Source: Tillandsia leiboldiana (lineage: Eukaryota; Streptophyta; Magnoliopsida; Poales; Bromeliaceae). From it: DNA of 64,000 bases. Of the stretch, positions 29,571-42,637 are shown piece by piece; the first letter of the stretch is position 1; each line of letters opens with the position of its first letter. Location: the NCBI GenBank assembly GCA_029204045.2, contig CM055072.1:4933348-4997347 (forward strand), given 5' to 3'. Made by a program: the position numbers and the translations under genes. The notes below the pieces were generated by a model, which saw nothing but the letters and a program-made list of their open reading frames with translations, was not told the origin of the DNA and ran no database searches.

Positions 29571-31102
29571 ACCGAGTGATCACCGTAGTTGCGACGGCCG
29601 AGGGATTGTGGTAGCAACCGTTGTGGACAGGAGAGCTGTTGGAAATTTGTACCGAGTACTGACTTGTGCTAGAGGGTAGGTCAGTTCTTAGGAAATTGTG
29701 TTTGGAGACTGACTTATGTCAGGGGGCAGTTGAGGAAAGTTGGTTGTGCAATTGACTTTTGCTCCCGGAGTTACCTATATAAATAGCACCCTATTTCTGA
29801 GGGTTTTTGTTTCTCCGTCATCTAAAAAGTTCTTGGATCTTCCTTATCCTTCATCTCTTTCTTCCTCCTTATCTCTATTGCGGAGTGATGCTGGTAGTGT
29901 GGCCGAGAAGGAGGTGGACTTGGACCTAGGCTAGAGCTTGAATTGGAATTTGGACTTTGGACCTTCTTCCGTCTATCCAAGGTTGGTAGAGTTTTATTTT
30001 GGTATTTTGCTTGGGTTTTGAGAGGTTTCTCTCGATCAATTGATCTAAGCTTTGGGTTGTGGATTTTTTCTCTTCGCTAATGATGTGAAGAAGATCTAGT
30101 GTTTTGGGAGGTTTTGACTGTGGTGCGGTTGAACCGACAGCAGAGAACCGCGGTTGAGCAGGGAGCACCGCTCTCTAGTAGACTTGGTGGTGCTGACTGT
30201 TGAGCCAAAAGAAGGCTTGAGCCAAGAGCCGAGACTGAGACTGTGGATCTGTACTGCACCAACTTCTTGTCGTGGTTGGATTAGCATCCAAGTGGGTTAA
30301 TGTCGAGCCAAAGCTGATGAGCTCCCTTCTATGTGTAGTTTTGTTAGCATGTACCTTATTTGATAGTTTTTTTGAGATATCATGTTGATTGTATGATATG
30401 AGTATAGAGGATACTCCACTGATATACTAGTATGTGTTAGTGAATCTGAATTCTACATGTTGTCGACTTACACTGTTCGACCAAGTTGACTTCTCTTATA
30501 TTCATATTTGGTAGTTGTTTGTGCATTTGGGGTAGTGTAGGACCTGATTATCCTCGTGCTGGGGAGCCGAGCCAGGATTGTGTGTGGCAGTCGATTGACC
30601 TGGTTGTGCTCGTGCTAAGGAGCCGAGCTGAGTTATGTTCAGCCATCAGTTGATTAAGTGGCATGGCTAGGAGCCGAGTCAATCAAGTTCAATATGACTA
30701 TTGAGTATTTTCTGGTTGTGCTATGGGCATGTATTTGAGTGAGATATCGAACTGGTTGATTATGTGATTTGGACTATAGCCTGCATAAGTCATATTGAAC
30801 TTGATTGAGATATGAAGCTTTCCTCGATAGGGTAGCTCCCCTTAAGAGCAGCTCCGAAGCTGGGCTGTTTTTTTTGGCGTGACTTCGTTGCAGTCCGTTT
30901 CGGCACCCTATGTAATTCCAATGCCTCCGTGGATATAAGGGTAATAGGTGGGTGCAGATTGACTTGACCCAACATAGTAGTCAGTTGACAATTATGTTGG
31001 CTGCAGGCAATATAAGTTACAGAAATATGGGGATACCTTTGACTTTCGCTAGATTGGGTCGAGTGTGGTTTTGTCTACTGATTGGTGGTTTCTTGTGGCA
31101 GG
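29571..31102 (+). repeat. Probable remainder of the Gypsy-C LTR plus leader before gag
   Basis: It carries a clear TATA box (TATATAAATA, 29776-29785), a pyrimidine-rich start region (TCTCTTTCTTCCTCC), and three GGAGCCGAG motifs near 30558, 30628 and 30667. It looks like U3-R-U5 of an LTR. Neither an LTR end (GTGACA) nor an initiator-Met PBS is visible before the gag ATG at 31103, so the 5' end of the gag-pol element is unresolved. A near-identical copy lies at 41110-42637. Confidence 0.5.
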
Positions 31103-32410
31103 ATGCCTCTCCGACGTCAGATCCCTACCCGGGGTACCCCTATACCCCCGGAGGAGCCGGAGCAGTCCAGATCTTCCGAGCTTAGCGAGTTGAGGGCCTT
31201 GGTGGCCCAGTTGGCTGAGAGCTCTCGCCGACAGGAGCAGAGGATGGATCAGTTACTTGCCCAGAGAGAGGCACCGCCCCTGACTGTTTCTGAGGCCTTT
31301 GCACCACCAGTTGTACCACTTGTGCCGACGGCGCCATTGTCGAATAGCGAGGCTCACGGAGCGATCAGCCTTTGACACCGCTGAGGAGCAGGATATCGCT
31401 AACAAGCTCACCAAGTTTTGTCAGCGAGGACCGTATAGATTCTCGGGGCGGGACACACAGCCGTGGGAGATTGGAAAGTGGTTAGCAGCAATGGAGAAGT
31501 TATTCAGGGACTTCTTCATCGATTCGAGGTACAGGGTGCATATGGCGGTACACTGTTTAGATAGAGATGCCGATGCTTGGTGGCGTCGGGTGGAGCCACT
31601 GGAGTTTCAGATCACCCGCAGCTACCTTGGTCCGAGTTCCGGCATATGATACTAGAGACCTACTTCTCGACTAGTGTAAAGCGAAAGCTGGAGGATGATT
31701 TGAAGAACCCGCAGCATGGCGACCGATCAGTACAGGCCTACTACCAGGAGTTCACGCAGTTGCTCAACTGCGTGCCATTTGTCGCTCATGATGGACCCCA
31801 TCAGGTGGAGTTATTTGAGGCAGGTCTTCGTAGCGAGATATATACCTTGGTTCATGCTCAGCGGCTTCAGACTCTGGAGGAAGCCGTAGAGCGTGCCCAG
31901 TGGGTGGAGAGAGGAGACCACGTGGATGTTAGGCGAGGCGGGATGATCGCGCAGAGTTCCGATAGGAAGCGACCAGCACCAGATGACGAGGGACAGTCTG
32001 TTCATAGAGACCGCCACGACCGCCGCGGCCTCAGTTTTCTGGCCGTGGGCGCTCGGAGCGGCGAGGGCTTGGTGGATCCCAGAGGCCACCCCAGCAGCAG
32101 CAGAGGTCACAGCCGAGGCAGCAGAGGTCTCAGCGGCAGTCACAGAGACAGTAGCAGCAGTCGAGGCAGCCCCGTTCTTCCGACAGGTGCATCTTCTGTG
32201 CAGGTCAACATCTTGCAGGCACTTGTGACCAGAGATGGGGGCGTTGTTATGCCTGTGGGCAGGCTGGACACATGCGAGCTACGTGCCCTCTTACGACATC
32301 AGCAGCACCTTCTTCGGCATCGGCTCCTTTTGTACCTCAGCAGCGGCCCTATGCTCCAGCGAGCAGGGCGCCTTCCTCTCACCCTACTGACTATCGGCCT
32401 CCAGCTCAAG
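31103..32410 (+). pseudogene. Gypsy gag, block 1 copy (frameshifted)
   Basis: The ATG at 31103 opens a gag with a Pro/Arg-rich start, a short coiled coil (SSELSELRALVAQLAESSRR) and a Retrotrans_gag domain (WLAAMEKLFRDFF ... LEDDLKNPQ ... YYQEFTQLLNCVPF). A CCHC knuckle (CYACGQAGHMRATC) can be read in a later frame near 32250. The protein forms the virus-like particle shell and binds RNA. Single-base losses near 31363 and 31618 break this copy, while the other block breaks at different places. The minus-strand Sire-2 is inserted at its 3' end after CGGAC (32411-32415). Confidence 0.8.
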
Positions 32411-32415
32411 CGGAC

Positions 32416-33757
32416 TGTTGGGTTATGTATAATAGGATCTAAATAGGGGAAAAAAACACCTAGAGGGGGTGAATAGGTGTAAACAATAAACACTCAAAAA
32501 TCTTTGCGATATAAAACCCAATGCGGAAAAATAAATAACACGCAGAGATTTTTACGTGGAAAACTCCAAACCGGAGTAAAAAACTACGGGACCGATAACA
32601 CGGTGAAATCCACTAGAATTAAACACGTATAAGGTGATATACCGTACTCACAGACGACTCAACCTTTTCCATACGCTCCTAGTTGATCTTCTCCGCTCGC
32701 TCCACGACGCTTCTCGAATCCACGATCTGCGTCCAACGCCGAATCCACGGCGTCCAACGTCGAGTCCACGACATCCGACCGAATCACGTCTTCACCCAGT
32801 AGCACGCTTCGAATCCACGAACGTGCCTCGCTCCGAATCCACGAGAGCGGTAGCACCTTGAATCCACAAGGCCACGCGAGTCCACGCGCCGATTTTGGGA
32901 TAAATCGTTGTTTTTTGGGTGGTGATGATCCGCCGAATACTTAGATTAGAAATAGATCGGAAATACCATCTAAGTATTCATTGATTTGATTCTACTCAAA
33001 ATGTGAGTATGAAACCTAGAATCAAATCAATCAATATATGAAGAAACATAAGATAGAATCTATGATTTCCTTTCTTCTCTATATGTGGATCTTAGGCCGT
33101 ATAAAGATGACGGCTTTTAGGTTTAGCGGCTTCTTTTTGGATTATTGATTAGCCCTAGAAAAAGAATCATAAGGTCTATTTATAGGTTAGAAACCCTTGG
33201 AAGAAGATAGGGTCAAAAACTATCCTTTTCTGGAATTTTACATGACGACGATCCGGATCGGAGTTCGGCGATCCGGATTGCAGTAGCGAGAAAAATAGTT
33301 TCCAGAAAAACGAAGGTTCGGGATCCGGATCGAAGTGCCTGATCCGGATCGTTCATACAGTTCACCAAACATCAACGTTCGGGATCCGGATTGCAAAGCC
33401 TGATCCGGATCGCTCAAATAAAATGGTAAACCAGTGTTCGGGATCCGGATCAAAGGAAGCTACGATCCGGATTGAACTGGTGTATGAACGAACAACCTTC
33501 GGGATCCGGATTGCAAAGTCTGATCCGGATCCTGAACATGTCCCATGTCCAGTTTTTGATATTTATGCAATTACAAGTTCATCCAAGTGTTTCTACACTA
33601 TAAGAAGTATTCGGATCACCAAAGATATTAAGTTAAACATACCTGATCCTTTTGAATTCTTCTTTCTTGAGATTGAGTTATATGATCCAACCTTCTTTAC
33701 CTTCAATCTTCAAGACTTAACCGAATTCACGAAATACGCCAACTCAAATCCGTAACA
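32416..33757 (-). repeat. Sire-2 3' LTR, block 1
   Basis: 1342 bp. It holds the eight stem-loops at about 32706-32893 and the GATCCGGATC palindromes at about 33245-33530. It differs from the 43957-45310 LTR by scattered one-base indels. Confidence 0.9.
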
Positions 33758-34453
33758 ATCTCCCCCTTTGGCGGTTTCGTGACAAAACATAGATCCACTC
33801 AAGAAAATTCAAAAAGATATTTTTGTTGCTATCACCATACAACAAAAATTTACAATGGAGATCCAAAATAAAATACATGAGTTAAACTCCTAAAACAGAC
33901 TCTAGACTTAGACATCTGTACTCTCTGCAAAAGAAATCATTCTTGACAAAAGAAATCGTTAGATACCTCAAGAATTTTATATCATTCAAAAACCACATAC
34001 AGAGATGAAGTTTATACTCATTTATACTTACCATGACATTTATACATTCAGATATGTAATTGATCATAGTTAAACACCAACATATCTTCTATGCAATCAA
34101 AATCCAAATGTCATGTTAGTGAACATCAACTTGTTAGTTATATTACATGCCCAAATAGTTAGTCGAATAGTTAGTCGAGGCATGCATTCAAACAAATACA
34201 AAACCAAAAGTTGAAGTTCTACTTACCTTTCAAGTTGAGGTTATACTTACCTCCATAGTTTCAAGTTTCTCACAACATTGTATCATTGTATCCTTGTTTA
34301 TACTCTCTCTCTCCCCTTTTTTGTCACAAAAGTTAGCCAAAAAATACCAAAATGGAGAGAATAGTTAACAGTTCAAGTACCAAAAGTTTGAGAATTAAAA
34401 CTAAAAACTAAAACTTAAAACCTGCAAAAAAAAAGATTAAAAATCAGCACAAG

Positions 34454-35256
34454 TCAATCATCTGAGGCAGAGTCTTCAGAGCTCGTGCAGCCCAGTTTTT
34501 TCAAAATTCCTTTAAGCATTTCCGAAATCGTAGAACTCTTGTTTTATCTGATGTATGTCCTTGGACATCTTTCTGAGTTCTAGAGCCATTTTATCTTGTT
34601 CTTGGTTGATGGAAGATTCTAAGTTTGCCTTTTGGTCAATTCTTCTGAAGTTGAAGAACGTTGTGTGACGACTGACGGAGCAGTCTGACCTTCATTCGAG
34701 GAGATCTTCTTGGCAGAGAATGTGAATTGTCAAGAGGTTCATTGCTTGGCACATTCTTTTTCCTTGCTTGCTGCTTAAGTATTGAGGAAGACTTCAGTAG
34801 CTTCTTGTTCTTTAGGTAAACCTTATTTTCTTCATCAATACCTTGTTGTACTTCAGTAAGAATGTGTCCCAATCTTCTTCGTCTTCAGATTCATTTTCAG
34901 TTTGAGGATATTCTTTGTTTCATCTTGACATGTTTCATTTATTTCAATACCTCGAGCTCGTCCAAGCCGTCGAGCAAGTCTTTTTTTTTTGTCTTCCCAG
35001 AAGTTTCTTCCATTGGAGCTTTGCCCTTTTCAGCAGCAGTAGGCGGAGCCTTTGATGTTTCCGCAGGCGCTTTTCCTTTCGAAGCAGTGGGTGCTGTTGC
35101 TTCAACTTGCAACTCATCCCAATCGATCGATTCCGTCTCAGATTCCGTATCGGAATCATCTTTTGCTTTCTTCGCTTTCTTAGCCCTCTTGGGCTTGACA
35201 GTGTCTCTCGTATGTACCATAGCAGCCAGAAGAAAAATGATCCAGGTGATCACCAT
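34454..35256 (-). pseudogene. Env-like ORF of Sire-2, block 1, broken
   Basis: The minus-strand ATG is at 35256. The N-terminal hydrophobic segment (MVITWIIFLLAAMVHTR) and the acidic/basic linker match Sire-1. The central plant-transposon domain seen in Sire-1 is missing. The C-terminal coil and Ser/Asp tail end at 34454. One-base losses split the frame. Confidence 0.65.
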
Positions 35257-36864
35257 TGCTATTGGTTTCTTGTGAGAAGGAATCCTGTGAGCAACAACTC
35301 AAGAACACGAAAAATTGTTAATTTTCAAAATTAGAAAAATTGTACCCAAACAATCATTATCGTGTAGAGAGACTAAGAATCAAATTAGTTTTGCAAAAGG
35401 AATTTTAAAAATAGATCAATCGCATGATTTTCGAAAATTCCCATTATATGCCCTAAAACCGAAATTTTTGAAATCGAAGGCCAAAAATCCGTTTCATGAG
35501 AATACCTAGCATATAATCAAAACTAATCTACCCAGAGTTCTTATTTCAAAAGAAATTTGATCAAAAACCATCCACAAACGAAATAGATACAAGAATTTCA
35601 TCACGTTTTGAGGAAAAATATGAAAAACTGTGAAAAACCGAGATTTTGATCAATAAAACTTACTTGGAGTCGAAGAACTTGAGTTTGAAAGCTTCCAAGA
35701 TGGATGAATTCTAGAGAGAGAAGCTCTGGAAACTTTGGAACAAAAGATTGGAGTAAAAGAAATCAAAACCCTTTTGTTCTATATAAAACCCTAGCCGCGA
35801 TCCGGATCAGTTCGTGATTACGATCCGGATCGGCTACCCGCAGAGAAATCTGCGTTCGGGATCCGGATCGGCAAGTCCAATCCGATCGTCCCCGCAGAAG
35901 ATATCTGCGTTCGATCCGGATCGGCAGGTCGGATCGGCTCCAACTTTTTCTTTAGAAAATTTCAGAGAAATTCTAGAAAAACCAGAAAAAGATTGTAAGC
36001 ACTTTGTGTATCAACTTTAAATGAAAATCATCGTTTCATACAACAGAAATAGATTATGCCAAATCTATCAATAACATCCAACAAATGAAACGAAAATTTA
36101 TAAAAATTAAATCCCTTAAAGTTGAACAACTTCAATTACATCTAACTTGATCTTATGAGTAATGCCTTTATCAAATCATCAATTCGGTAAAGAAAATGAA
36201 ATACAAAGATCAATAGATGTCTAAAATCCCAGATAAGTTAGATAATATATCTAGTCAATTTATTGAAGAGAGTGGCTCTTTGAGCATCTTTCATTAAAAT
36301 TCCACCTTATACCAACCTTGAAATTTTGACAGAGTCAAGTATTTCAACATGCATTTTATTTAATCAAACTTGAAAACCTTGCTTGGTATACATGTGGTAG
36401 CTGCACACAGTACTCGGACGACCGAGGTGGTAGCTCTTTCCTCCATGTGGTGGTAGTTTTCACACTCCTCATTGGGATGTAACTCTTTCCACATCTTTTG
36501 AGCATAACACTTTTTCTTTGACTCCCCTCAATTGGCTATCAATTATTTAAGATATAAAGTATTCAGCCAATATTGATCTCGATTTCATACTCGACTAAAC
36601 AGTCAAATAAGATAAAAACTATACCAAGAGATCATCGAGAGAGAAATTGACTTTGATCAAAACAAAGATGAGTTAATTGACATAAATGATCATTGCATCA
36701 AATGAAATATTATGATATCCAAAGCATAATAAATTTCTAAACATATAAAAGGATGCAGTTAAAGTCAATAAAACTAATGCTCAATTAATGTTCTATGTCT
36801 AAGCATAGATAATGAACAAAACACAAAAACAAAACCTAACCTAAACAAAAGTTTCAAAAAGAGG

Positions 36865-39290
36865 TTATTTCAAGGAAAGCATTCCAATTGCTTTACGCAA
36901 ATGAATAAAACGTTTTTGATCCAAAGGTTTTGTTAAAATCAGCTAATTGATCTTCAGTTGAAATGTAGGAATTTGAAGAATATTTGATTCAACTAGCTCT
37001 CTAAGAAAATGATATCTAAGTTCAATGTGTTTTGTTCTAGAGTGCAACACAGGGTTTTTTGAAATGTTTATAGCACTAGTGTTGTCACATAAAACAGTTA
37101 CCGAAGTTGCTGAAATCCGGAAGTCGCTCAACACGCTTTTCATCCAAATGAGTTGAGTTGAACAACTACCCGCTGAGATGTATTCCGCTTCGGCAGTCGA
37201 GAGTGCAATGCAGTTTTGCTTTTTACTATGCCATGCAACAAGACAATGGCCAAGATAAAAACATGCACCACTCGTACTTTTCGATCATCCACAGATCCTG
37301 CCCAATCGGCATCTGAGTATCCAATAATATCTAGACTTGTTCCCATAGGATACCAAATTCCGAAATTAATGGTTCCTTTGATGTACCGGATGATCCGTTT
37401 CACCGCTTCAGGTGAACCTCCTTTGGTGCTGATTGATATCTCGCGCAAATCCCAACACTAAAGGATATATCCGGGCGACTAGCTGAGGTAAAGTAGACTT
37501 CCAATCATGCTGCGATAAAGTTTCTCGTCTACATTCTCACTAAGAGATTCACTTCCTAATCCCTTATTGCTAGTTCCCATAGGAGTAGGAAAATCTTTAG
37601 AATCTTCTAATCCGAATTTCTTTACCAACTCCTTTGCATACTTGGATTGACACAGATGGATGCCTTCACCATTTTGTTTCACTTGCAATCCAAGAAAGTA
37701 TGTCAGTTCGCCCATCATAGACATCTCAAATTCGCTTTCCATGGTTTCTGCGAATTTAGAAGCATCATTATCCTTTGTTGCTCCAAACACAATGTCATCG
37801 ACATAGATTTGTGCAACAATGAAGTTATTTTGATAATGCTTCACAAAGAGAGTCCGATCTGCTCCCCCTCGAGTATAGCCCTTCTCCAAAAGGTGCTTTG
37901 TCAACCTTTCGTACCACGCTCGCGGTGCTTGTTTTAAACCGTAAAGAGCCTTTTTCAAACGAAAAACATGGTTAGGTAGTTTACAGTCTACAAACCTTTC
38001 GGTTGAGCCACATAAACTTCCTCATTTAAAAACCCATTAAAAACGCGCTCTTAACGTCCATTTGAAAGAGTTTTATTTAAAGTGACAAGCAATAGCGAAT
38101 AAGATACGAATGGACTCGAGTCTAGCTACAGGGGCGAACGTTTCATCAAAGTCTATACCTTCTATTTGAGAGTAGCCTTGAGCAACTAAACGTGCTTTGT
38201 TCCTGATGATGGTACCATCCTCATTTTTCTTGTTCTTGAAAATCCATTTAGTACCGATCACATTGTGTTGCTTCGGAGGCGTCGTTAATTCCCAGACTTT
38301 GTTGCGTTCAAACTGATGGAGCTCTTCCTGCATTGCTTCAATCCAGTAGTCATCCTGAAGAGCTTCATCGACATTCTTTGGTTCGATCATGGAACGTAAC
38401 AAGCGAATCCACAAACCAACTGTCTCCGAGTTTTGACTCCTTCTTGTGGGTCTCCAATGATGTTTGATTCAGGATGATCCTTGGAGATGCGTAACGTTTG
38501 TTGTAATGGAGTACTCGGAGGTACATGAGATGATTCCTGCACATCAGATAAACTTGAAGAACCATTAGATGCATCATTAATATTGGAAGTATTATCATGA
38601 GAAGATGCACTTACAGGAGTATCATCATCAGAGAGATATCAGGGGTAGATTTATCAGATGCAAAGTGGAAAGCTTCATCTACTTTAACATTTATAGATTC
38701 TACGATCGTCTTAGATTCCAAGTTAAATACCCGATATGCTCTACTATTTGTAGAATACCCCAAGAAAATCCCTTCGTCACTTCGAGAGTCAAATTTTCCA
38801 AGATTTTCGCGGTCACGTAAAATGTAACATCGACTCCCAAAGATGCGAAAATATTTGATGTTGGGTTTTCTACAACACCATAGTTCATATGGTGTATTTA
38901 ACGTTCCCGGGCGCAAATAAACTCGATTAATAACATAGATTGCAGTGTTCACAGCTTCAGCCCAAAAATGTAGCGGTAAATCCGGCTGTGAAGCATAACA
39001 CGTGCCATCTCTTGAACAACCCTGTTTTTGCGCTCGACAACACCATTCTGTTGAGGTGTATAGGGTGCTGAGAATTCATGCTTAATGCCGTTGGAAGTGC
39101 AAAAATCAATGAATTTAGAATTTATGAATTCTCCACCTCTATCACTTCTAACACGAATGATCTTTTCATTCTTTTCAATCATAATACGAGGCAAATCTCG
39201 TGAAAAGAATCAAAAGTATCAGCTTTCTCTTTTAAAAATGCTACCCAAGAATACCTAGAGAAATCATCAACCAATAAAAAAAATATACCA
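36865..39290 (-). pseudogene. Copia pol (integrase, RT, RNase H), block 1, frameshifted
   Basis: The order on the minus strand is integrase core (RSDRGGEF, PQQNGVVERKN), copia RT (ARLVAQGYSQ, YVDDIVFG) and RNase H ending at 36865. The frames are broken in more places than in block 2, for example near 37140, 37450 and 37980. Protease and the integrase zinc domain are missing here too. Confidence 0.8.
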
Positions 39291-39368
39291 TTTACCTCCC
39301 AAGGATGGTTGACGTGTCGCCCCATAAGATCCATATGCAAAATTCCAAGGGCCGTTTGGTACCGACGT

Positions 39369-40366
39369 GATTCAGGATGAAAGAAGAATTCACCTTTGCG
39401 TACCCAAACCTTTCGAGTTTTGGTGTACGTCGGAATGATTGTGAGGTTGATACCTTTGGTGAAAGCGTCTTGTTTGATCCGTCGCTTTTCCTTGACGTCG
39501 TCGTCTTGTTTGATGAACTACCGAGGCTCTTTTCCTTCAAAGAATTTGCATTTGATTTCGAGGAATCACCCTTTTGGTAGTCGTTGCAAGAAGTGCTTGA
39601 GTTGACCGTTTGGCTCCCATCTTGCAATTTCTCCTTATGTGCCCTGCAAACCACAACGAAAACATACCTTAGTGCTTGACGATCCCGAGGAGGGTGAAGT
39701 AGGCTTGTTGTCGTTGCTTGTCGTGAATTCCGGTGTCGGAGGAGGAGATACCGACTGGGGCACAAAGACTGTCCCAACCGAACTAAAATTGTCTTCAGTT
39801 CGATTGTATCCGAGGCCGAACTTGTTTGATTGACCAAGACCAAGAAGCTTATCCAACTTACTCCTTCCTGATGAAAATCGCTGTAAGTCATCCTTGAGTT
39901 GGAGAATGGTCTCTGTCATTTCCAATTTTTCCTGTCGAGCCTCGCCGTTGAGCTTCAAGAAGTAATTCGCTTTGTTCACCATATCTATATAATTCTTCTC
40001 GAGTTGCTCATTGGACTCTTGAAGGGAAACATTTGCTTTTATCAGATTATCCCTTTCCACTTCAAGATCGGTCGAGAGAGAAGTTACCCTTTTTACTTCT
40101 TCTTCGAGATCCTGCAATCTCCCTCTCAACCCCTTGTTTGCTTAGCCAGTTTCTTTGAATCCCTCAAAAGTCTGTGGTAGGCTAGAGCAAAATCTTCACC
40201 TTCCGAATCATCCGATTCATCGTCCGTTGCATCTTTTCAACAGTGGAGTTGGACACAATGACTCGGATGTACTTGCCATTAAGCACATGAAGGGTGAAGA
40301 TGTGGACGCGTGGAACGCCGTTGGTTATCTTCTTCATCACTTGACGATGACTCATTTGACGATGAA
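39369..40366 (-). pseudogene. Copia gag C-terminal part, block 1
   Basis: It holds the long coiled coil (NLIKANVSLQESNEQLEK) and the second zinc knuckle (CFRCG) in broken frames, ending in the 100-N gap at 40367. It is the same as 50977-51978. Confidence 0.75.
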
Positions 40367-40466
40367 NNNNNNNNNNNNNNNNNNNNNNNNNNNNNNNNNN
40401 NNNNNNNNNNNNNNNNNNNNNNNNNNNNNNNNNNNNNNNNNNNNNNNNNNNNNNNNNNNNNNNNNN
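40367..40466. other. Assembly gap, 100 N
   Basis: Exactly 100 N. The left side is copia gag (equivalent to about 51978). The right side is inside a Gypsy-B LTR (equivalent to about 28926). The two flanks are not neighbours in either copy. Confidence 0.98.
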
Positions 40467-41104
40467 CTTACAGTTACTCCTTTTAGCACTGCATTTCGAG
40501 GCATAGTAGTTGTAGCTTCATCTTTTGTTATCAGCAGTTCAGTTTATAGCTTACCACATCTCCTTACCTTTTTGCCTCTGGTAGACCTAGTGGGCACGTC
40601 AGAGTTTGAGGCTTAACCCACTAGGGGGAGGCTACTGTTTTTATAGTAGTTCTCACCCCATTGTCTTTTTTTGTTTTTTTCTTTTTCTCCCTTTGTTTTG
40701 CAGAGTCATCTGCGGGAGTTGCTGGGCCGTCATCGGCAGATCGAGGTAAGAGGATTGCGGACTAGATAGATCGTCTACCCGACTGCGAGCTTTGTAGTGC
40801 ATTTGGTTATACCCCTATATTCTCAGATAGTTGTATCTTTATTTTGGGTCTGGCTTTAGCCAGCTATTTGTATTTATTTGGTGAGCTGGGAGAGACACTT
40901 GTACTTTTTGAGAGTTGTATTTTACTTTTATTTTCTAGCTTCAATATGAAATGTATTAATTTTAGTTCAGCAATATTTTTGTGCTATTTTATTATACCTC
41001 TTATATCTGAGCAGGTTACCAGCGCTTCGTGTTCACGAAAAATACCGTGTGCACGGCGGATCTGTAGACCGACCTGGGTTCTGGTTTACACCCGGGGCGT
41101 GACA
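40467..41104 (+). repeat. Gypsy-B LTR 3' end, block 2
   Basis: It repeats 28926-29565 with a few one-base differences and ends GGGGCGTGACA, again followed by GATCA. Confidence 0.9.
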
Positions 41105-41109
41105 GATCA

Positions 41110-42637
41110 ACCGAGTGATCACCGTAGTTGCGACGGCCGAGGGATTGTGGTAGCAACCGTTGTGGACAGGAGAGCTGTTGGAAATTTGTACCGAGTACTG
41201 ACTTGTGCTAGAGGGTAGGTCAGTTCTTAGGAAATTGTTTTGGAGACTGACTTATGTCAGGGGGCAGTTGAGAAAGTTGGTTGTGCAATTGACTTTTGCT
41301 CCCGGAGTTACCTATATAAATAGCACCCTATTTCTGAGGGTTTTTGTTTCTCCGTCATCTAAAAAGTTCTTGGATCTTCCTTATCCTTCATCTCTTTCTT
41401 CCTCCTTATCTCTATTGCGGAGTGATGCTGGTAGTGTGGCCGAGAAGGAGGTGGACTTGGACCTAGGCTAGAGCTTGAATTGGAATTTGGACTTGGACCT
41501 TCTTCCGTCTATCCAAGGTTGGTAGAGTTTTATTTGGTATTTTGCTTGGGTTTTGAGAGGTTTTCTCTCGATCAATTGATCTAAGCTTTGGGTTGTGGAT
41601 TTTTTCTCTTCGCTAATGATGTGAAGAAGATCTAGTGTTTTTGGAGGTTTTGACTGTGGTGCGGTTGAACCGACAGCAGAGAACCGCGGTTGAGCAGGGA
41701 GCACCGCTCTCTAGTAGACTTGGTGGTGCTGACTGTTGAGCCAAAAGAAGGCTTGAGCCAAGAGCCGAGACTGAGACTGTGGATCTGTACTGCACCAACT
41801 TCTTGTCGTGGTTGGATTAGCATTCCAAGTGGGTTAATGTCGACCAAAGCTGATGAGCTCCCTTCTATGTGTAGTTTTGTTAGCATGTACCTTATTTGAT
41901 AGTTTTTTTGAGATATCATGTTGATTGTATGATATGAGTATAGAGGATACTCCACTGATATACTAGTATGTGTTAGTGAATCTGAATTCTACATGTTGTC
42001 GACTTACACTGTTCGACCAAGTTGACTTCTCTTATATTCATATTTGGTAGTTGTTTGTGCATTTGGGGTAGTGTAGGACCTGATTATCCTCGTGCTGGGG
42101 AGCCGAGCCAGGATTGTGTGTGGCAGTCGATTGACCTGGTTGTGCTCGTGCTAAGGAGCCGAGCTGAGTTATGTTCAGCCATCAGTTGATTAAGTGGCAT
42201 GGCTAGGAGCCGAGTCAATCAAGTTCAATATGACTATTGAGTATTTTCTGGTTGTGCTATGGGCATGTATTTGAGTGAGATATCGAACTGGTTGATTATG
42301 TGATTTGGACTATAGCCTGCATAAGTCATATTGAACTTGATTGAGATATGAAGCTTTCCTCGATAGGGTAGCTCCCCTTAAGAGCAGCTCCGAAGCTGGG
42401 CTGTTTTTTTTGCGTGACTTCGTTGCAGTCCGTTTCGGCACCCTATGTAATTCCAATCCTCCGTGGATATAAGGGTAATAGGTGGGTGCAGATTTGACTT
42501 GACCCAACATAGTAGTCAGTTGACAATTATGTTGGCTGCAGGCAATATAAAGTTACAGAAATATGGGGATACCTTTGACTTTCGCTAGATTGGGTCGAGT
42601 GTGGTTTTGTTACTGATTGGTGGTTTCTTGTGGCAGG
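41110..42637 (+). repeat. Gypsy-C-like LTR/leader, block 2
   Basis: Near-identical to 29571-31102, including the TATATAAATA box and GGAGCCGAG motifs. It runs to the gag ATG at 42638. Confidence 0.7.

Larger units (their letters stand above)
32416..40366 (-). mobile_element. Sire-2, block 1 copy, cut by a gap in gag
   Basis: Near-identical to 43957-51978. It comprises the 3' LTR (32416-33757), polypurine tract, env-like region, pol, and gag up to the N gap at 40367. Single-base deletions and insertions relative to block 2 are frequent. I treat it as the same insertion represented a second time. Confidence 0.85.

Noticed and set aside
33238..33755. Ile-Arg-Ile-Pro repeat ORFs on both strands in the Sire-2 LTR
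   Set aside because: They are produced by the GATCCGGATC palindromes, which read similarly on either strand. Non-coding U3.
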